From Candidatus Kouleothrix ribensis (GTDB lineage: Bacteria > Chloroflexota > Chloroflexia > Chloroflexales > Roseiflexaceae), in NCBI GenBank assembly GCA_016722075.1, contig JADKGW010000001.1, forward strand, positions 3,844,001 through 3,908,000: a stretch of DNA of 64,000 nucleotides. Direction: 5' to 3'. The notes beneath the pieces are model-generated. The model was given only the letters and a program-made list of their open reading frames with translations. It did not search any database and was not told where the DNA came from. The position numbers and the translations under genes were made by a program. Shown here piece by piece: positions 9,707-17,544 of the stretch (its first letter is position 1; each line of letters opens with the position of its first letter).

Positions 9707-10255
9707 ATGCAGCAACACATACCCATGATCATCGCAGTGCTGGCGCTGGCGCTCACCGCGTGTGGCGCGCCCGAGGCCGGCCAGACCGTGAGCCGGCCGG
9801 CCCAGCCCACCAGCACGCCGGCCACACCGCCCACACCGGCCCGGCCCACCGATACACTGGCCACACCGGCCCGGCCCACCAGCATGCTGGCAGACGATTT
9901 CGTGGTGATCTATCGTAAAACTGGTGGGATTATGGGCATGGACGAGACGCTGACGATCAGAGCCGATGGTACACTCACGCTGCGCAGCCGCCGGCCCGAT
10001 CAGCAGACGACAAAAGTCGATCCGGCTACGCTCAAGCCGTTGCTCGGCCTGCTCGGCAGCGCCGAGTTTGCCGCGCTCGAGCCAGCCTATCGGGCGTTGG
10101 GTGCGGATCTGTTCGTGTATGAGATCAGCCTGCCCGGCCGCGCCAAGCCCACCGTCGTGACCATGGATGGCGCGCAGCCGCCGGCAGTGCTCGAGCAGGC
10201 GATCGAGCAGCTCGAGCAGCTGCGCCAGCTGCTGCCCGAGCCTGGTCGGCCATAA
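9707..10255 (+). CDS. emfourin-like lipoprotein (putative protease-inhibitor domain)
   Basis: The 182-residue precursor has a hydrophobic signal and the lipobox LTAC, giving lipidated C19. A Pro/Thr linker (about 25-60) contains two near-identical 10-residue units (TPARPTDTLA, TPARPTSMLA). The C-terminal domain of about 110 residues begins VVIYRKTGGIMGMDETLTI and has SAEFAALEP and DLFVYEI. This order (Gly-Gly strand, 'F-x-x-L', 'D-x-F-x-Y-x-I', Pro-rich end) resembles emfourin, the inhibitor of thermolysin-like proteases. The assignment is by pattern only. No M4 protease lies next to it; the nearest secreted protease is the S8 subtilase 1.5 kb away. It could equally be a lipoprotein with an unrelated beta-domain. 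Confidence 0.65.
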   Translation: MQQHIPMIIAVLALALTACGAPEAGQTVSRPAQPTSTPATPPTPARPTDTLATPARPTSMLADDFVVIYRKTGGIMGMDETLTIRADGTLTLRSRRPDQQTTKVDPATLKPLLGLLGSAEFAALEPAYRALGADLFVYEISLPGRAKPTVVTMDGAQPPAVLEQAIEQLEQLRQLLPEPGRP

Positions 10256-10281
10256 GCAGCCGGCCGCGCGCGATCGTGGCC

Positions 10282-11025
10282 CTAGATCGAGTCGCCGGCC
10301 TCGAGCGCCAGATCCTGCTCAGTCACGAAGAAATCGACCGCGCCGCTACCGATCTCGTAGTAGGCCCCAATCACCGCAATCTGGCCGGTGGCCACCGCAG
10401 CCTGCACCACCGGGTTAGCTGTCAGGCGGTGAACCTGGTGGCGCACGTGGCTGGTGACAGCCTCGCGCATGCGCGCCTTCTCGTCGCGGATGCACGGCAG
10501 ATCGACCACGGCCGGGCGGATCTGCTCGATCAGGTAGCGTACATGCTCAGACTCGCGGGCGATCTGCGCGTCGGGCAGCAGCGCGGCCTTGACCGCCCCA
10601 CAGCCCTCGTGGCCCATCACCATCACCAGGTGTACCTTCAGGTGCGTAATCGCATACTCGATGCTGCCCAGCGTCGATGGGTTGGCGATCTGCCCGGCCA
10701 CGCGCACAATGAACAGGTCGCCCAGCCCCTGGTCGAACACTATCTCGACCGGCACGCGGCTGTCGGAGCAGCCCAGCACCAGCGCGTAGGGCGTCTGGGC
10801 CATGATCTGGGCGCGCCGCTCGAACGCGCTAAGCTCGGGGCCACGCATCGTGCCGCCGAAGAAGCGTGCGTTGCCACGCTTCAGCTCGGCAATCGCCTCC
10901 TCGGGCGCGCTGATCGACGGATCGCGCAGCCTGGCGATCTCCTCCATCGAGGCGCTGCGCCGCACCGCGTCGAGCAGGCGCGCCTCAAGCTCGGCGGGTA
11001 TCACACGTGGGGTTGGCTGCGTCAT
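10282..11025 (-). CDS. beta-class carbonic anhydrase
   Basis: The 247-residue enzyme would interconvert CO2 and bicarbonate in the cytoplasm. The zinc site is intact: C86, D88 and R90 (LGCSDSR), and H139 and C142 (MGHEGCG). An N-terminal helix of about 40 residues precedes the core, as in the bacterial clade of beta enzymes. The start is placed at the second of two close ATGs because GGAGG sits 8 bases before it but only 2 bases before the first. It lies between a convergent lipoprotein gene and the export operon, and I see no direct functional link to either. Confidence 0.93.
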   Translation of the reverse strand: MTQPTPRVIPAELEARLLDAVRRSASMEEIARLRDPSISAPEEAIAELKRGNARFFGGTMRGPELSAFERRAQIMAQTPYALVLGCSDSRVPVEIVFDQGLGDLFIVRVAGQIANPSTLGSIEYAITHLKVHLVMVMGHEGCGAVKAALLPDAQIARESEHVRYLIEQIRPAVVDLPCIRDEKARMREAVTSHVRHQVHRLTANPVVQAAVATGQIAVIGAYYEIGSGAVDFFVTEQDLALEAGDSI

Positions 11026-11124
11026 AATCATTGCCTCCAGCTGCAATTCCAGGCAACCTGTTCGTACATGCGGCACGTGCAAGTGCATGCGCGTGCGCTG
11101 GGCGCAACCTGAAATGAGCGTGCA

Positions 11125-11823
11125 TTAGCCGGCCAGCTCGGCCACTTGCCTATGGGCATCTTCGGCAATTGCGCCGTCGCGCATGTGGATGATCCGCCGG
11201 GCATGCGCGGCAATGTCGGGTTCGTGGGTCACCAGAATGATCGTCATGCCCTGCTCGCGATTCAGCCGCTCGAAGATCTGCATGATCTCCTCACCAGTCT
11301 GAGAGTCGAGCGCGCCGGTCGGCTCGTCGGCCATAATAATGCGCGGGCTGGTCACCAGCGCACGGGCAATCGCCACACGCTGCTGCTGGCCGCCCGAGAG
11401 CTCGTTCGGCTTGTGATGCAGGCGCTCGGCCATGCCCACCGACTCGAGCGCCGCGCGCGCGCGCGCCGCCCGATCGCGGCCGTCGCCGTACAGCAGCGGC
11501 ATCTCGACATTGCGCAGCGCGTCGGTGCGCTGGAGCAGCATATACTGCTGGAACACAAAGCCAACCTTGCGGTTGCGGATCGCCGCCAGCTGGTCGTCGT
11601 TCAGGCTGCCGACATCTACACCATCGAGGCTGTAGGTGCCGCTGCTGGGCTGGTCGAGGCAGCCCAGAATATTCATCAGCGTGCTCTTGCCGCTGCCGGA
11701 AGGCCCCATGATCGCAACCATCTCGCCCTCCTCGATCGTGAGCGAGACGCCGCGCAGCGCGTGTACTTGCACGTCGCCCATCTGGTAGACCTTGGTGACA
11801 TCGTGGATTTCGATCAGCGCCAT
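11125..11823 (-). CDS. ABC transporter ATPase, MacB/LolD type
   Basis: The 232-residue nucleotide-binding subunit has Walker A GPSGSGKST (40-48), Q-loop VFQQYML, signature LSGGQQQR, Walker B IIMADEPTGALD and switch His in LVTHEPD. The 'GALD' D-loop and the 'ALRGVSL' N-terminus are those of the MacB/LolD/FtsE group. The start at 11823 has GGGAGA 7 bases upstream; a longer frame adds 34 residues of poor character. It is the last gene of the operon adaptor-permease-small protein-ATPase, and would energise the type VII (mechanotransmission) permease encoded upstream. Confidence 0.93.
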   Translation of the reverse strand: MALIEIHDVTKVYQMGDVQVHALRGVSLTIEEGEMVAIMGPSGSGKSTLMNILGCLDQPSSGTYSLDGVDVGSLNDDQLAAIRNRKVGFVFQQYMLLQRTDALRNVEMPLLYGDGRDRAARARAALESVGMAERLHHKPNELSGGQQQRVAIARALVTSPRIIMADEPTGALDSQTGEEIMQIFERLNREQGMTIILVTHEPDIAAHARRIIHMRDGAIAEDAHRQVAELAG

Positions 11824-11884
11824 ATTGCATCTCCCATCGGCAGGCGGCAGCTGTGGTGCCTTCTGGCCACCTACTGCCTGGTAT

Positions 11885-12034
11885 CTAGCGCAGCAGATTG
11901 AGCACCAGGTAGGCCACAATCGCAATAATGCCGAGCGTCAGCACCAGCTTGATCACGCCTTTGATCAGCTTGAACACCAGCCCAATCAGCAGCAGCCCGA
12001 TCACGACATAGATGAGCGGTTGCAGGGTGGCCAC
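11885..12034 (-). CDS. 49-residue hydrophobic membrane protein
   Basis: The GTG start at 12034 is preceded by AAGGAGACGCCT, a strong ribosome-binding site. The product has two hydrophobic stretches, LIYVVIGLLLIGLVFKLIKG and VIKLVLTLGIIAIVAYLVL, linked by a short Lys-containing turn, which predicts a helical hairpin. It is encoded between the permease and ATPase genes of a MacAB-type operon on the same strand, so it may be an accessory subunit. I recognise no family. A longer frame starting at 12175 overlaps the permease end and has an Arg/Cys-rich leader that looks non-coding. Confidence 0.6.
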   Translation of the reverse strand: MATLQPLIYVVIGLLLIGLVFKLIKGVIKLVLTLGIIAIVAYLVLNLLR

Positions 12035-12098
12035 AGGCGTCTCCTTCGCTTCGTAGGTGCCGGCCTGTAGTATAGCACTATAGCACGCCGCCGCCGGC

Positions 12099-13394
12099 TT
12101 ACTCGTAGCGCAGCGCCTCGATCGGCCGCAGGCGCGCCGCGCGCCGCGCCGGGTAGATGCCGAAAAACAGGCCAACCGCCATCGAGAAGCCCAGCGCCAG
12201 CAGCATCGCGCCGGGTGTCACCACCGGTGTGATCAGGCCGGTCAGCCCGACACCAAGCGAGATCAGCGCGCCGATGATCAGGCCGACGATTCCGCCCAGC
12301 AAGCTTACCACCAGCGCCTCGATCAGGAACTGCTGCAAAATGTCGCGCCGGCGCGCGCCCACCGCCTTGCGCAGGCCGATCTCTTTGGTGCGCTCGGTCA
12401 CCGACACCAGCATGATGTTCATCACGCCGATGCCGCCCACCAGCAGCGAGATCCCGGCAATCGCGCCCAGAAACGCGGTCAGCACCGAGGTGATCTGGTT
12501 CAGCGACGACAGCACATCGGCCTGGTTGAAGACGGTAAAATCGTCGGCGCTGCCGTCGGGCTTGAGCCGGTGGCGCTCGCGGATGATCGCGGCGATCTGA
12601 TTCGATACGTCGGTCATCTGCTCGGCACTTGCAACCTGGATGCTGATGTTCGATACACGCGGGCTGGCGCTATCGAGGCTGCGGGCGCCAAACAGCTTGC
12701 GCTGCGCCACCCCCAGCGGCACGAACAGCTGGTCGTCGAGCGAGCCGAACCCGCCGCCGCCCTTGGCCTCGAGCACACCCACCACCCGAAAGGTCTGCCC
12801 TTGAATACGCACGCTCTTATCGACCGGGTTGGCCAGCCCGAATAGATCTTCGGCGACATTGCTGCCCAGCACCACCACCGAGCGCTGGCCGCGCACCTGC
12901 ACATCGGTGAGCGCCTCGCCGCGCGCGAGCACCATGTTGCGCACCGCGAAGTAGCTGGGCGTCACCCCAACCACATTCGATTGGGTGTTATTCGCCCCGG
13001 CCACAACCTGGGCCTGGCCCTGAAACACCGGCGCAATCGCCGCCACGCCGCGCAGCGCGCCCGGCCGCGCCAATGCCTCGGCATCGGCGAGCGTCAGCGC
13101 CTGCGACTGCGCGTTCGCGCCTGGCCCGCGCTGCTGGCCGGGGAACACCGTCAGCAGGTTGCTGCCAATGCTGGCGATCTGGCTGGTGATCGCCTGCTGC
13201 GCGCCATTGCCGATCGCCAGTAGCGCCACCACCGAGGCAACGCCGATGATAATGCCGAGCATGGTCAGCACTGTGCGCAGCTTGTTCGCACGCAGGCTGG
13301 TCAGCGCGATCCGCAGGCTCTCCCACAGCCCGCCGCCCAGCCTAACCGTACGGCGCAGGCCGGCGTTGGTCGAGATCACTTCAGCTTTCTGCAT
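12099..13394 (-). CDS. MacB-type ABC transporter permease
   Basis: The 431-residue protein has the fold order of MacB permeases: one N-terminal helix (LRTVLTMLGIIIGVASVVAL, about 38-57), a large extracytoplasmic MacB-PCD domain (about 65-290), then three helices at the C-terminus. The region between helices 2 and 3 carries TERTKEIGLRKAVGARRRDI, the coupling helix that contacts the ATPase. The ATPase is a separate polypeptide, unlike E. coli MacB. The start is placed at MQKAEVIST, with GAGG 12 bases upstream. With the adaptor encoded before it, it would export a peptide, lipid or drug; the substrate is not deducible. Confidence 0.93.
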   Translation of the reverse strand: MQKAEVISTNAGLRRTVRLGGGLWESLRIALTSLRANKLRTVLTMLGIIIGVASVVALLAIGNGAQQAITSQIASIGSNLLTVFPGQQRGPGANAQSQALTLADAEALARPGALRGVAAIAPVFQGQAQVVAGANNTQSNVVGVTPSYFAVRNMVLARGEALTDVQVRGQRSVVVLGSNVAEDLFGLANPVDKSVRIQGQTFRVVGVLEAKGGGGFGSLDDQLFVPLGVAQRKLFGARSLDSASPRVSNISIQVASAEQMTDVSNQIAAIIRERHRLKPDGSADDFTVFNQADVLSSLNQITSVLTAFLGAIAGISLLVGGIGVMNIMLVSVTERTKEIGLRKAVGARRRDILQQFLIEALVVSLLGGIVGLIIGALISLGVGLTGLITPVVTPGAMLLALGFSMAVGLFFGIYPARRAARLRPIEALRYE

Positions 13395-13425
13395 TTGGTT
13401 GGCTTCCCTCAGGCGCTGCGCAAAC

Positions 13426-13653
13426 CATGCGCGCTTATTGCTTTGTTGGCAGGTCGCGCCCATGCCGGTGACCACGAGCTGCCCTTTTCAGTATCACGAT
13501 TTACGCGGCGACCGACGTTTTGGGCAATTTCTGCCTTCGGCACAGCGGCACGTTCCGATTATGGTGATGATTGTGGCGCTTCGCGCCACAATCGGATCTA
13601 CCAGGCTGCCGCAGGCAAACCCGCCGGCTGCGTGAGTCCTGCCAGTAAGGCGC
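13426..13653. repeat. degenerate copy of the dispersed palindromic element between adaptor and permease genes
   Basis: This gap inside the export operon contains TGCCTTCGGCACAGC, then a perfect 11-base hairpin GATTGTGGCGC/GCGCCACAATC, then CTGCCGCAGGCAAAC followed by CCGGCTGCGTGAG. The order (outer arm, inner hairpin, outer arm) is that of the element best seen at 22837-22987 and 45373-45506. It is the most diverged full-length copy. Confidence 0.5.
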
Positions 13654-15423
13654 TTAGCCCCCCGGCCCAAACCCGCCATTGCGTTGGCGCGGGCCGGGTA
13701 GCACCACCACGTCGCCTTCCTGCAGGCCGCTGATCACCTCGGTGAACGAGTCACCCACCAGGCCGGTCTTCAGCGGCACCAGCGTGGTATCGTTGCCACG
13801 CTTCACCTGCACCTGTGGCCCGGTGTCGGTCTCGCGTACGGCGCCGCTAGGCACCAGCAGCACATTGCTGCGCTTATCGGTCACAATCAGCACAGCGGCG
13901 CTCAGCCCAACTCGCAGGGTTGGTGTACCGGCCGCAGGCTGTGTCAGGGTCACGCGCGTCAGGTAGGTGGTGACGTTCTGCTGGGTGGTGCCGACCGGCG
14001 CGATATACTCGAGCGTGCCGCTGAGCTGCTGGCCCGGCAGCGCATCGAGCTCAACCTGGGCCTCCTGGCCGATCTTCAAGCGGCCCAGGTCGGCCTCGCT
14101 GATATTGACATCGACATGAAACGCCGAGTCGTCTACCAGCACGATCGCGGCGGCCTGCGAGCTGCCGACCGTGTCGCCGGCCGTGATGTTGACGGTTGCG
14201 ACCGTGGCAGCGAATGGTGCGCGTAGCTCGGCGTGGCTACGGTTGAGCCGGGCCTTGGCCAGGTTGGCCGAGGCCTGGGCCACATTCGCCTCGGCCTGCG
14301 CCAGGTCTTTGTCGCTGGCGGGGGCTGTGAGCGCATCGAGCGCGGCCTGGCGCTGATCGACGGTGGCCTGCGAGATCGCGACATCATTTTTGGTGCCGCC
14401 GAGCAGCTGGCTGAGCTGAGCCTGGGCCTGGGCCAGTTTGGCCTCGGCTGCGGCCAGCTTCTGCGGCGTCGGGTTGGCCAGCGCGTCGAGCTGGCGCTGG
14501 GCGTCGGCCAGCTGGGCCTCGCTGAGCGGCACGTCGGCGGCCTCTTTCTGGCGCGCGGTGTCGTAGGCCACCTGGGCCTGGCGCACCGCCTCTTCGGCGC
14601 TGTGCATGGCCGCCTCGGCCTGCACAAACGCATCGTAGTACTGCTGGCGCTGGGCATCGTTGAGCGTATTCGGCACCGCCTTGCCCTGCGGGTTGGTCTT
14701 GGTGGGCTGCAGCGGGTCGTTGCCGGTATCCTGCACATACTGCCAGTTCTGCAGCGTGGTCGCGTAGCGCGACTGCGCCTGGGTCAGCGCGGCCACGGCC
14801 CGGTCGAGATCAGCCTGGGCGCGCGTCTTGGCGGCCGAGTCGCCGTCACGCGTGAGCTGTAGGTTAGCCTGGGCCTGGGTCACGCGCAGCTGGGCCGCAC
14901 TCAGGTCGGCCGGCGTCGGGTGCTTGAGCGCAGCCAGGTCGGCCTGGGCCGCACGCAGCTGCGCCTGCGCGCTGGCCACATCGGTGCCGCGCGCATTGCC
15001 CCTGGTGGCCTGGGCCAGCTGGGCCTGGGCCGCGCGCAATTGGGCTGCGGCGCTGCGCAGGTCGGTCTCTTTCGGCCCGCTTTGCAGGGCAGTCAGCGCG
15101 GCCTGGGCGCTCTTGAGGTTAGCCTCGGCCTGCAGCACCTGCTGCTCGAGATCGGCGATCTCGAGTACGGCTAGCTGCTCGCCGGCTTTGACCTGCTGGC
15201 CCTCGTGTACCAGCACCTGGGCGACAGTGCCGGCGGTGCCGAAAGCCATGTTCAGATCCTGCGCCGGCTTGATCTGCCCGCTGCCGCTGACGCTCTGCAC
15301 CAGATCGCCGCGTGTGACGGTTGCCGTACTGTTGGTGGTGGTGGTGGTGCCGCCGCACGCCACAAGCACCAGTGCGGCCAGGAGCGCCGCGAGTGCCGGC
15401 CGGATCCATGTTCGATCGACCAT
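13654..15423 (-). CDS. MacA/HlyD-type adaptor lipoprotein with very long coiled-coil hairpin
   Basis: The 589-residue precursor starts MVDRTWIRP with GAGG 7 bases upstream. The lipobox LVAC predicts lipidated C23. A first lipoyl half (about 55-90) precedes an Ala/Gln/Leu-rich coiled coil of some 310 residues (about 90-400) made of repeated AEAxLAQAQAQL-like heptads. The second lipoyl half (APFAATVATVNITAGDTV), a beta-barrel and a membrane-proximal domain follow. MacA-family adaptors usually have hairpins of 100-200 residues, so this one is unusually long. It is the first gene of the operon with the MacB-type permease and ATPase. It is predicted to sit on the outer face of the cytoplasmic membrane and contact the permease. 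Confidence 0.9.
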   Translation of the reverse strand: MVDRTWIRPALAALLAALVLVACGGTTTTTNSTATVTRGDLVQSVSGSGQIKPAQDLNMAFGTAGTVAQVLVHEGQQVKAGEQLAVLEIADLEQQVLQAEANLKSAQAALTALQSGPKETDLRSAAAQLRAAQAQLAQATRGNARGTDVASAQAQLRAAQADLAALKHPTPADLSAAQLRVTQAQANLQLTRDGDSAAKTRAQADLDRAVAALTQAQSRYATTLQNWQYVQDTGNDPLQPTKTNPQGKAVPNTLNDAQRQQYYDAFVQAEAAMHSAEEAVRQAQVAYDTARQKEAADVPLSEAQLADAQRQLDALANPTPQKLAAAEAKLAQAQAQLSQLLGGTKNDVAISQATVDQRQAALDALTAPASDKDLAQAEANVAQASANLAKARLNRSHAELRAPFAATVATVNITAGDTVGSSQAAAIVLVDDSAFHVDVNISEADLGRLKIGQEAQVELDALPGQQLSGTLEYIAPVGTTQQNVTTYLTRVTLTQPAAGTPTLRVGLSAAVLIVTDKRSNVLLVPSGAVRETDTGPQVQVKRGNDTTLVPLKTGLVGDSFTEVISGLQEGDVVVLPGPRQRNGGFGPGG

Positions 15424-15571
15424 GATAATCCTCGATTGAAGTACAGCGCCGGGCACGTTTGCAAACGGTGGCGGCTGTGCGTGTGCGCTGTAACTGTACC
15501 ACAACCACAGGCGCTGTATGCAGCACGATCCGGCGGCGGCCGGCCGGGGCCAGCGAGCGTGCGATCGGCCA

Positions 15572-15600
15572 TTGATGAACGCATCAAACCATGGTAAAAT
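15572..15600 (+). promoter_or_regulatory. promoter of the hrcA operon
   Basis: TTGATG (15572-15577), a 17-base spacer and TAAAAT (15595-15600) form a good sigma-70 type promoter. It lies about 50 bases before the CIRCE operator and 116 bases before the hrcA start. Confidence 0.65.
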
Positions 15601-15650
15601 AGCTTGCGAACGGCGTGCAAACGGGCACGCCAATCATTTAAGCTGAAGCC

Positions 15651-15677
15651 TTAGCACTCGTAGACCTTGAGTGCTAA
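15651..15677 (+). promoter_or_regulatory. CIRCE operator (HrcA binding site)
   Basis: TTAGCACTC, nine bases, GAGTGCTAA is an exact match to the CIRCE consensus. HrcA would bind here and repress hrcA-grpE-dnaK-dnaJ outside heat stress. It lies in the transcribed leader, 38 bases before the hrcA ATG. Confidence 0.97.
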
Positions 15678-15715
15678 GAACGCCAGGCATATACCCAACA
15701 CGCGAAAGATCTGCT

Positions 15716-16783
15716 ATGGCGATCGAGATGAACGAGCGTCGCCAGCTGATCCTGAAGCTGGTAATCCAAGAGTTTATCGAAAGCTCTACGCCGGTAGCCT
15801 CGGAGCTACTGGTGCGCAAGTATGGCCTGAACGTCTCGTCGGCGACGATCCGCAACGAAATGGCCGCGCTGGAAGATCTGGGCTTTCTAACGCACTGGCA
15901 CACATCAGCCGGGCGCGCGCCAACCGATGCCGGGTATCGCTACTATGTCGAGAACCTGATGGATCGTACGCCGCTCTCGGCCACCGAGCAGCGCACCATC
16001 CGGCACCAGTTCTACCAGGTGCGCTCCGAGCTCGACCAGTGGATCCAGCTGGCCGGCGCGGTGCTGGCGCGTACGGCCCAGAACGCCTCGGTGGTGACGC
16101 CACCGCGTGCGTACACGGCCCGCTTCAAGCACCTCGAGCTGATCGCGATCCACGATACTATGGTGCTGCTGGTGCTGGTGCTGCACGACGGCACTATTCG
16201 GCAGCAGACCTTCACGCTCGATGCGGCGCGCTCGCAGGAAGATCTGAGCCGCAGCGCCGGCAAGATCAACGAGCGCAGCCACGACGCATCGATCGGCCGG
16301 GTCGACGATATGTTGCAGTACGATCGTGCGCAGCTGGCGCCTCTGTTCGATGATCTCGAGCTGCATGTGCTCGACCTGGTGGCGCGGGCCATGCGCCAGC
16401 TCGAAGATCAGCTCAACAGCCAGATCTACAGCGATGGGCTGATCGAGATGCTCACCCAACCCGAGTTTACGCAGGTCGGCCGGGTGCGCCAGGTGCTCGA
16501 GATGCTGCAGGGTGGCAAGGGCCTTGGCCCGCTCATCCCGCGCGTGCTGGCCAGCAATGGCGTGCAGGTGGTGATCGGCGGCGAGCATAGCCGCGACGAG
16601 ATGCGCGAGTACAGTGTAGTGCTCTCGCGCTATGGCATCGCCGACGAAGTGGTGGGTGTGCTGGGCGTGATCGGCCCGACCCGTATGCCCTACCCGCGCA
16701 CGATCTCGACAGTGCGCTACATCTCGACGGTGATGAGCGACCTGCTTGGCGACCTGTATGGCGGCGAGGGCAGCCGCTCGTAA
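15716..16783 (+). CDS. hrcA: heat-inducible transcription repressor HrcA
   Basis: The 355-residue repressor has an N-terminal winged helix (about 1-70) with SSATIRNEMAALEDLGFL and the following HTSAGRAPTDAGYRYYV, the family hallmark. A GAF-like regulatory and dimerisation domain follows. It binds CIRCE, present just upstream, and would repress its own operon until unfolded protein titrates the chaperones. The start MAIEMNERR is chosen because the longer frame would begin inside CIRCE. Confidence 0.97.
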   Translation: MAIEMNERRQLILKLVIQEFIESSTPVASELLVRKYGLNVSSATIRNEMAALEDLGFLTHWHTSAGRAPTDAGYRYYVENLMDRTPLSATEQRTIRHQFYQVRSELDQWIQLAGAVLARTAQNASVVTPPRAYTARFKHLELIAIHDTMVLLVLVLHDGTIRQQTFTLDAARSQEDLSRSAGKINERSHDASIGRVDDMLQYDRAQLAPLFDDLELHVLDLVARAMRQLEDQLNSQIYSDGLIEMLTQPEFTQVGRVRQVLEMLQGGKGLGPLIPRVLASNGVQVVIGGEHSRDEMREYSVVLSRYGIADEVVGVLGVIGPTRMPYPRTISTVRYISTVMSDLLGDLYGGEGSRS

Positions 16784-16884
16784 GTCCATGGTGTTGCGTG
16801 TTGAGTACGGGGCTTGCACCATCCCAGTGGGGCGATTAACGCCAAACCCCTGATATCCCTAACTACCGAATAAGGTGAGGAGCA

Positions 16885-17454
16885 ATGACTGAGGAGCAGA
16901 ATATCCCGACCGAGGAAACACCTACGGCGGCGACAGGAGCAAACGTGACCGATACGAACGGCGCAGCCGCCAGCACAGGGGCCGGCGAGCTTGTGGCCCT
17001 ACAAGAGCGCGTCGCTCAGCTCGAACGCGAGGCCGCCGAGTATAAGGATCAGTGGCTGCGCGCGGCCGCCGACTACAAGAACTTCAAGCGGCGCACCGAG
17101 CAAGAGCGCGCCGACCTGATCCGCGGCGCCAGCGCCGGCCTAGTGCTCAAGCTGCTGCCGGTGGTCGACGACCTCGAGCGCGCGATGGGCAGCGCCACCG
17201 CCGAGATCCAGGGATCGCCCTGGTACAACGGCTTCAAGCTCATCCCGCAGAAGCTGCAAACCGTGCTCGAGAGCGAGGGCGTCACGCCGATCCAGGCGCT
17301 GGGCCAGGAATTCGACCCCAACTTCCACGAAGCCGTGATCTACGAGGCGGCCGGCGATGGCCAGGGCGGCAAAGTTGTCGGCGAACTCCAGAAGGGCTAC
17401 ATGCTGCGCGAGCGCGTGCTGCGGCCAACCATGGTGAAGGTCGGGCAAGGCTAA
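16885..17454 (+). CDS. grpE: nucleotide exchange factor GrpE
   Basis: The 189-residue protein has an acidic, disordered N-terminus, a long dimeric coiled coil starting near residue 35 (LVALQERVAQLEREAAEYKD) and WLRAAADYKNFKRRTEQE. A C-terminal beta-wing ends in LQKGYMLRERVLRPTMVKV. GrpE promotes ADP release from DnaK. A GTGAGGAG ribosome-binding site precedes the ATG. The TAA stop overlaps the first heptad of the repeat array 17453-17531. Confidence 0.97.
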   Translation: MTEEQNIPTEETPTAATGANVTDTNGAAASTGAGELVALQERVAQLEREAAEYKDQWLRAAADYKNFKRRTEQERADLIRGASAGLVLKLLPVVDDLERAMGSATAEIQGSPWYNGFKLIPQKLQTVLESEGVTPIQALGQEFDPNFHEAVIYEAAGDGQGGKVVGELQKGYMLRERVLRPTMVKVGQG

Positions 17455-17531
17455 GAACCAAGAAGCAAGAGCCAACAACCAAGAAGCGTGGGCCAAGACG
17501 CCGGTTCTTGGGTTTAGGTTCTTAGTTCTTT
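17453..17531. repeat. inverted heptad repeat array between grpE and dnaK
   Basis: Seven consecutive 7-base units (AAGAACC, AAGAAGC, AAGAGCC, AACAACC, AAGAAGC, GTGGGCC, AAGACGC) are followed, after one base, by four units in the opposite sense (GGTTCTT, GGGTTTA, GGTTCTT, AGTTCTT). The second half is close to the reverse complement of the first, so the RNA can fold into a hairpin. It ends 5 bases before the dnaK ribosome-binding site. Confidence 0.8.
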
Positions 17532-17544
17532 CTAGGAGATACTC

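Noticed and set aside
11885..12175. 96-codon version of the small membrane protein
   Set aside because: The extra N-terminus is Arg/Cys-rich and overlaps the permease end. The GTG at 12034 has a strong ribosome-binding site.
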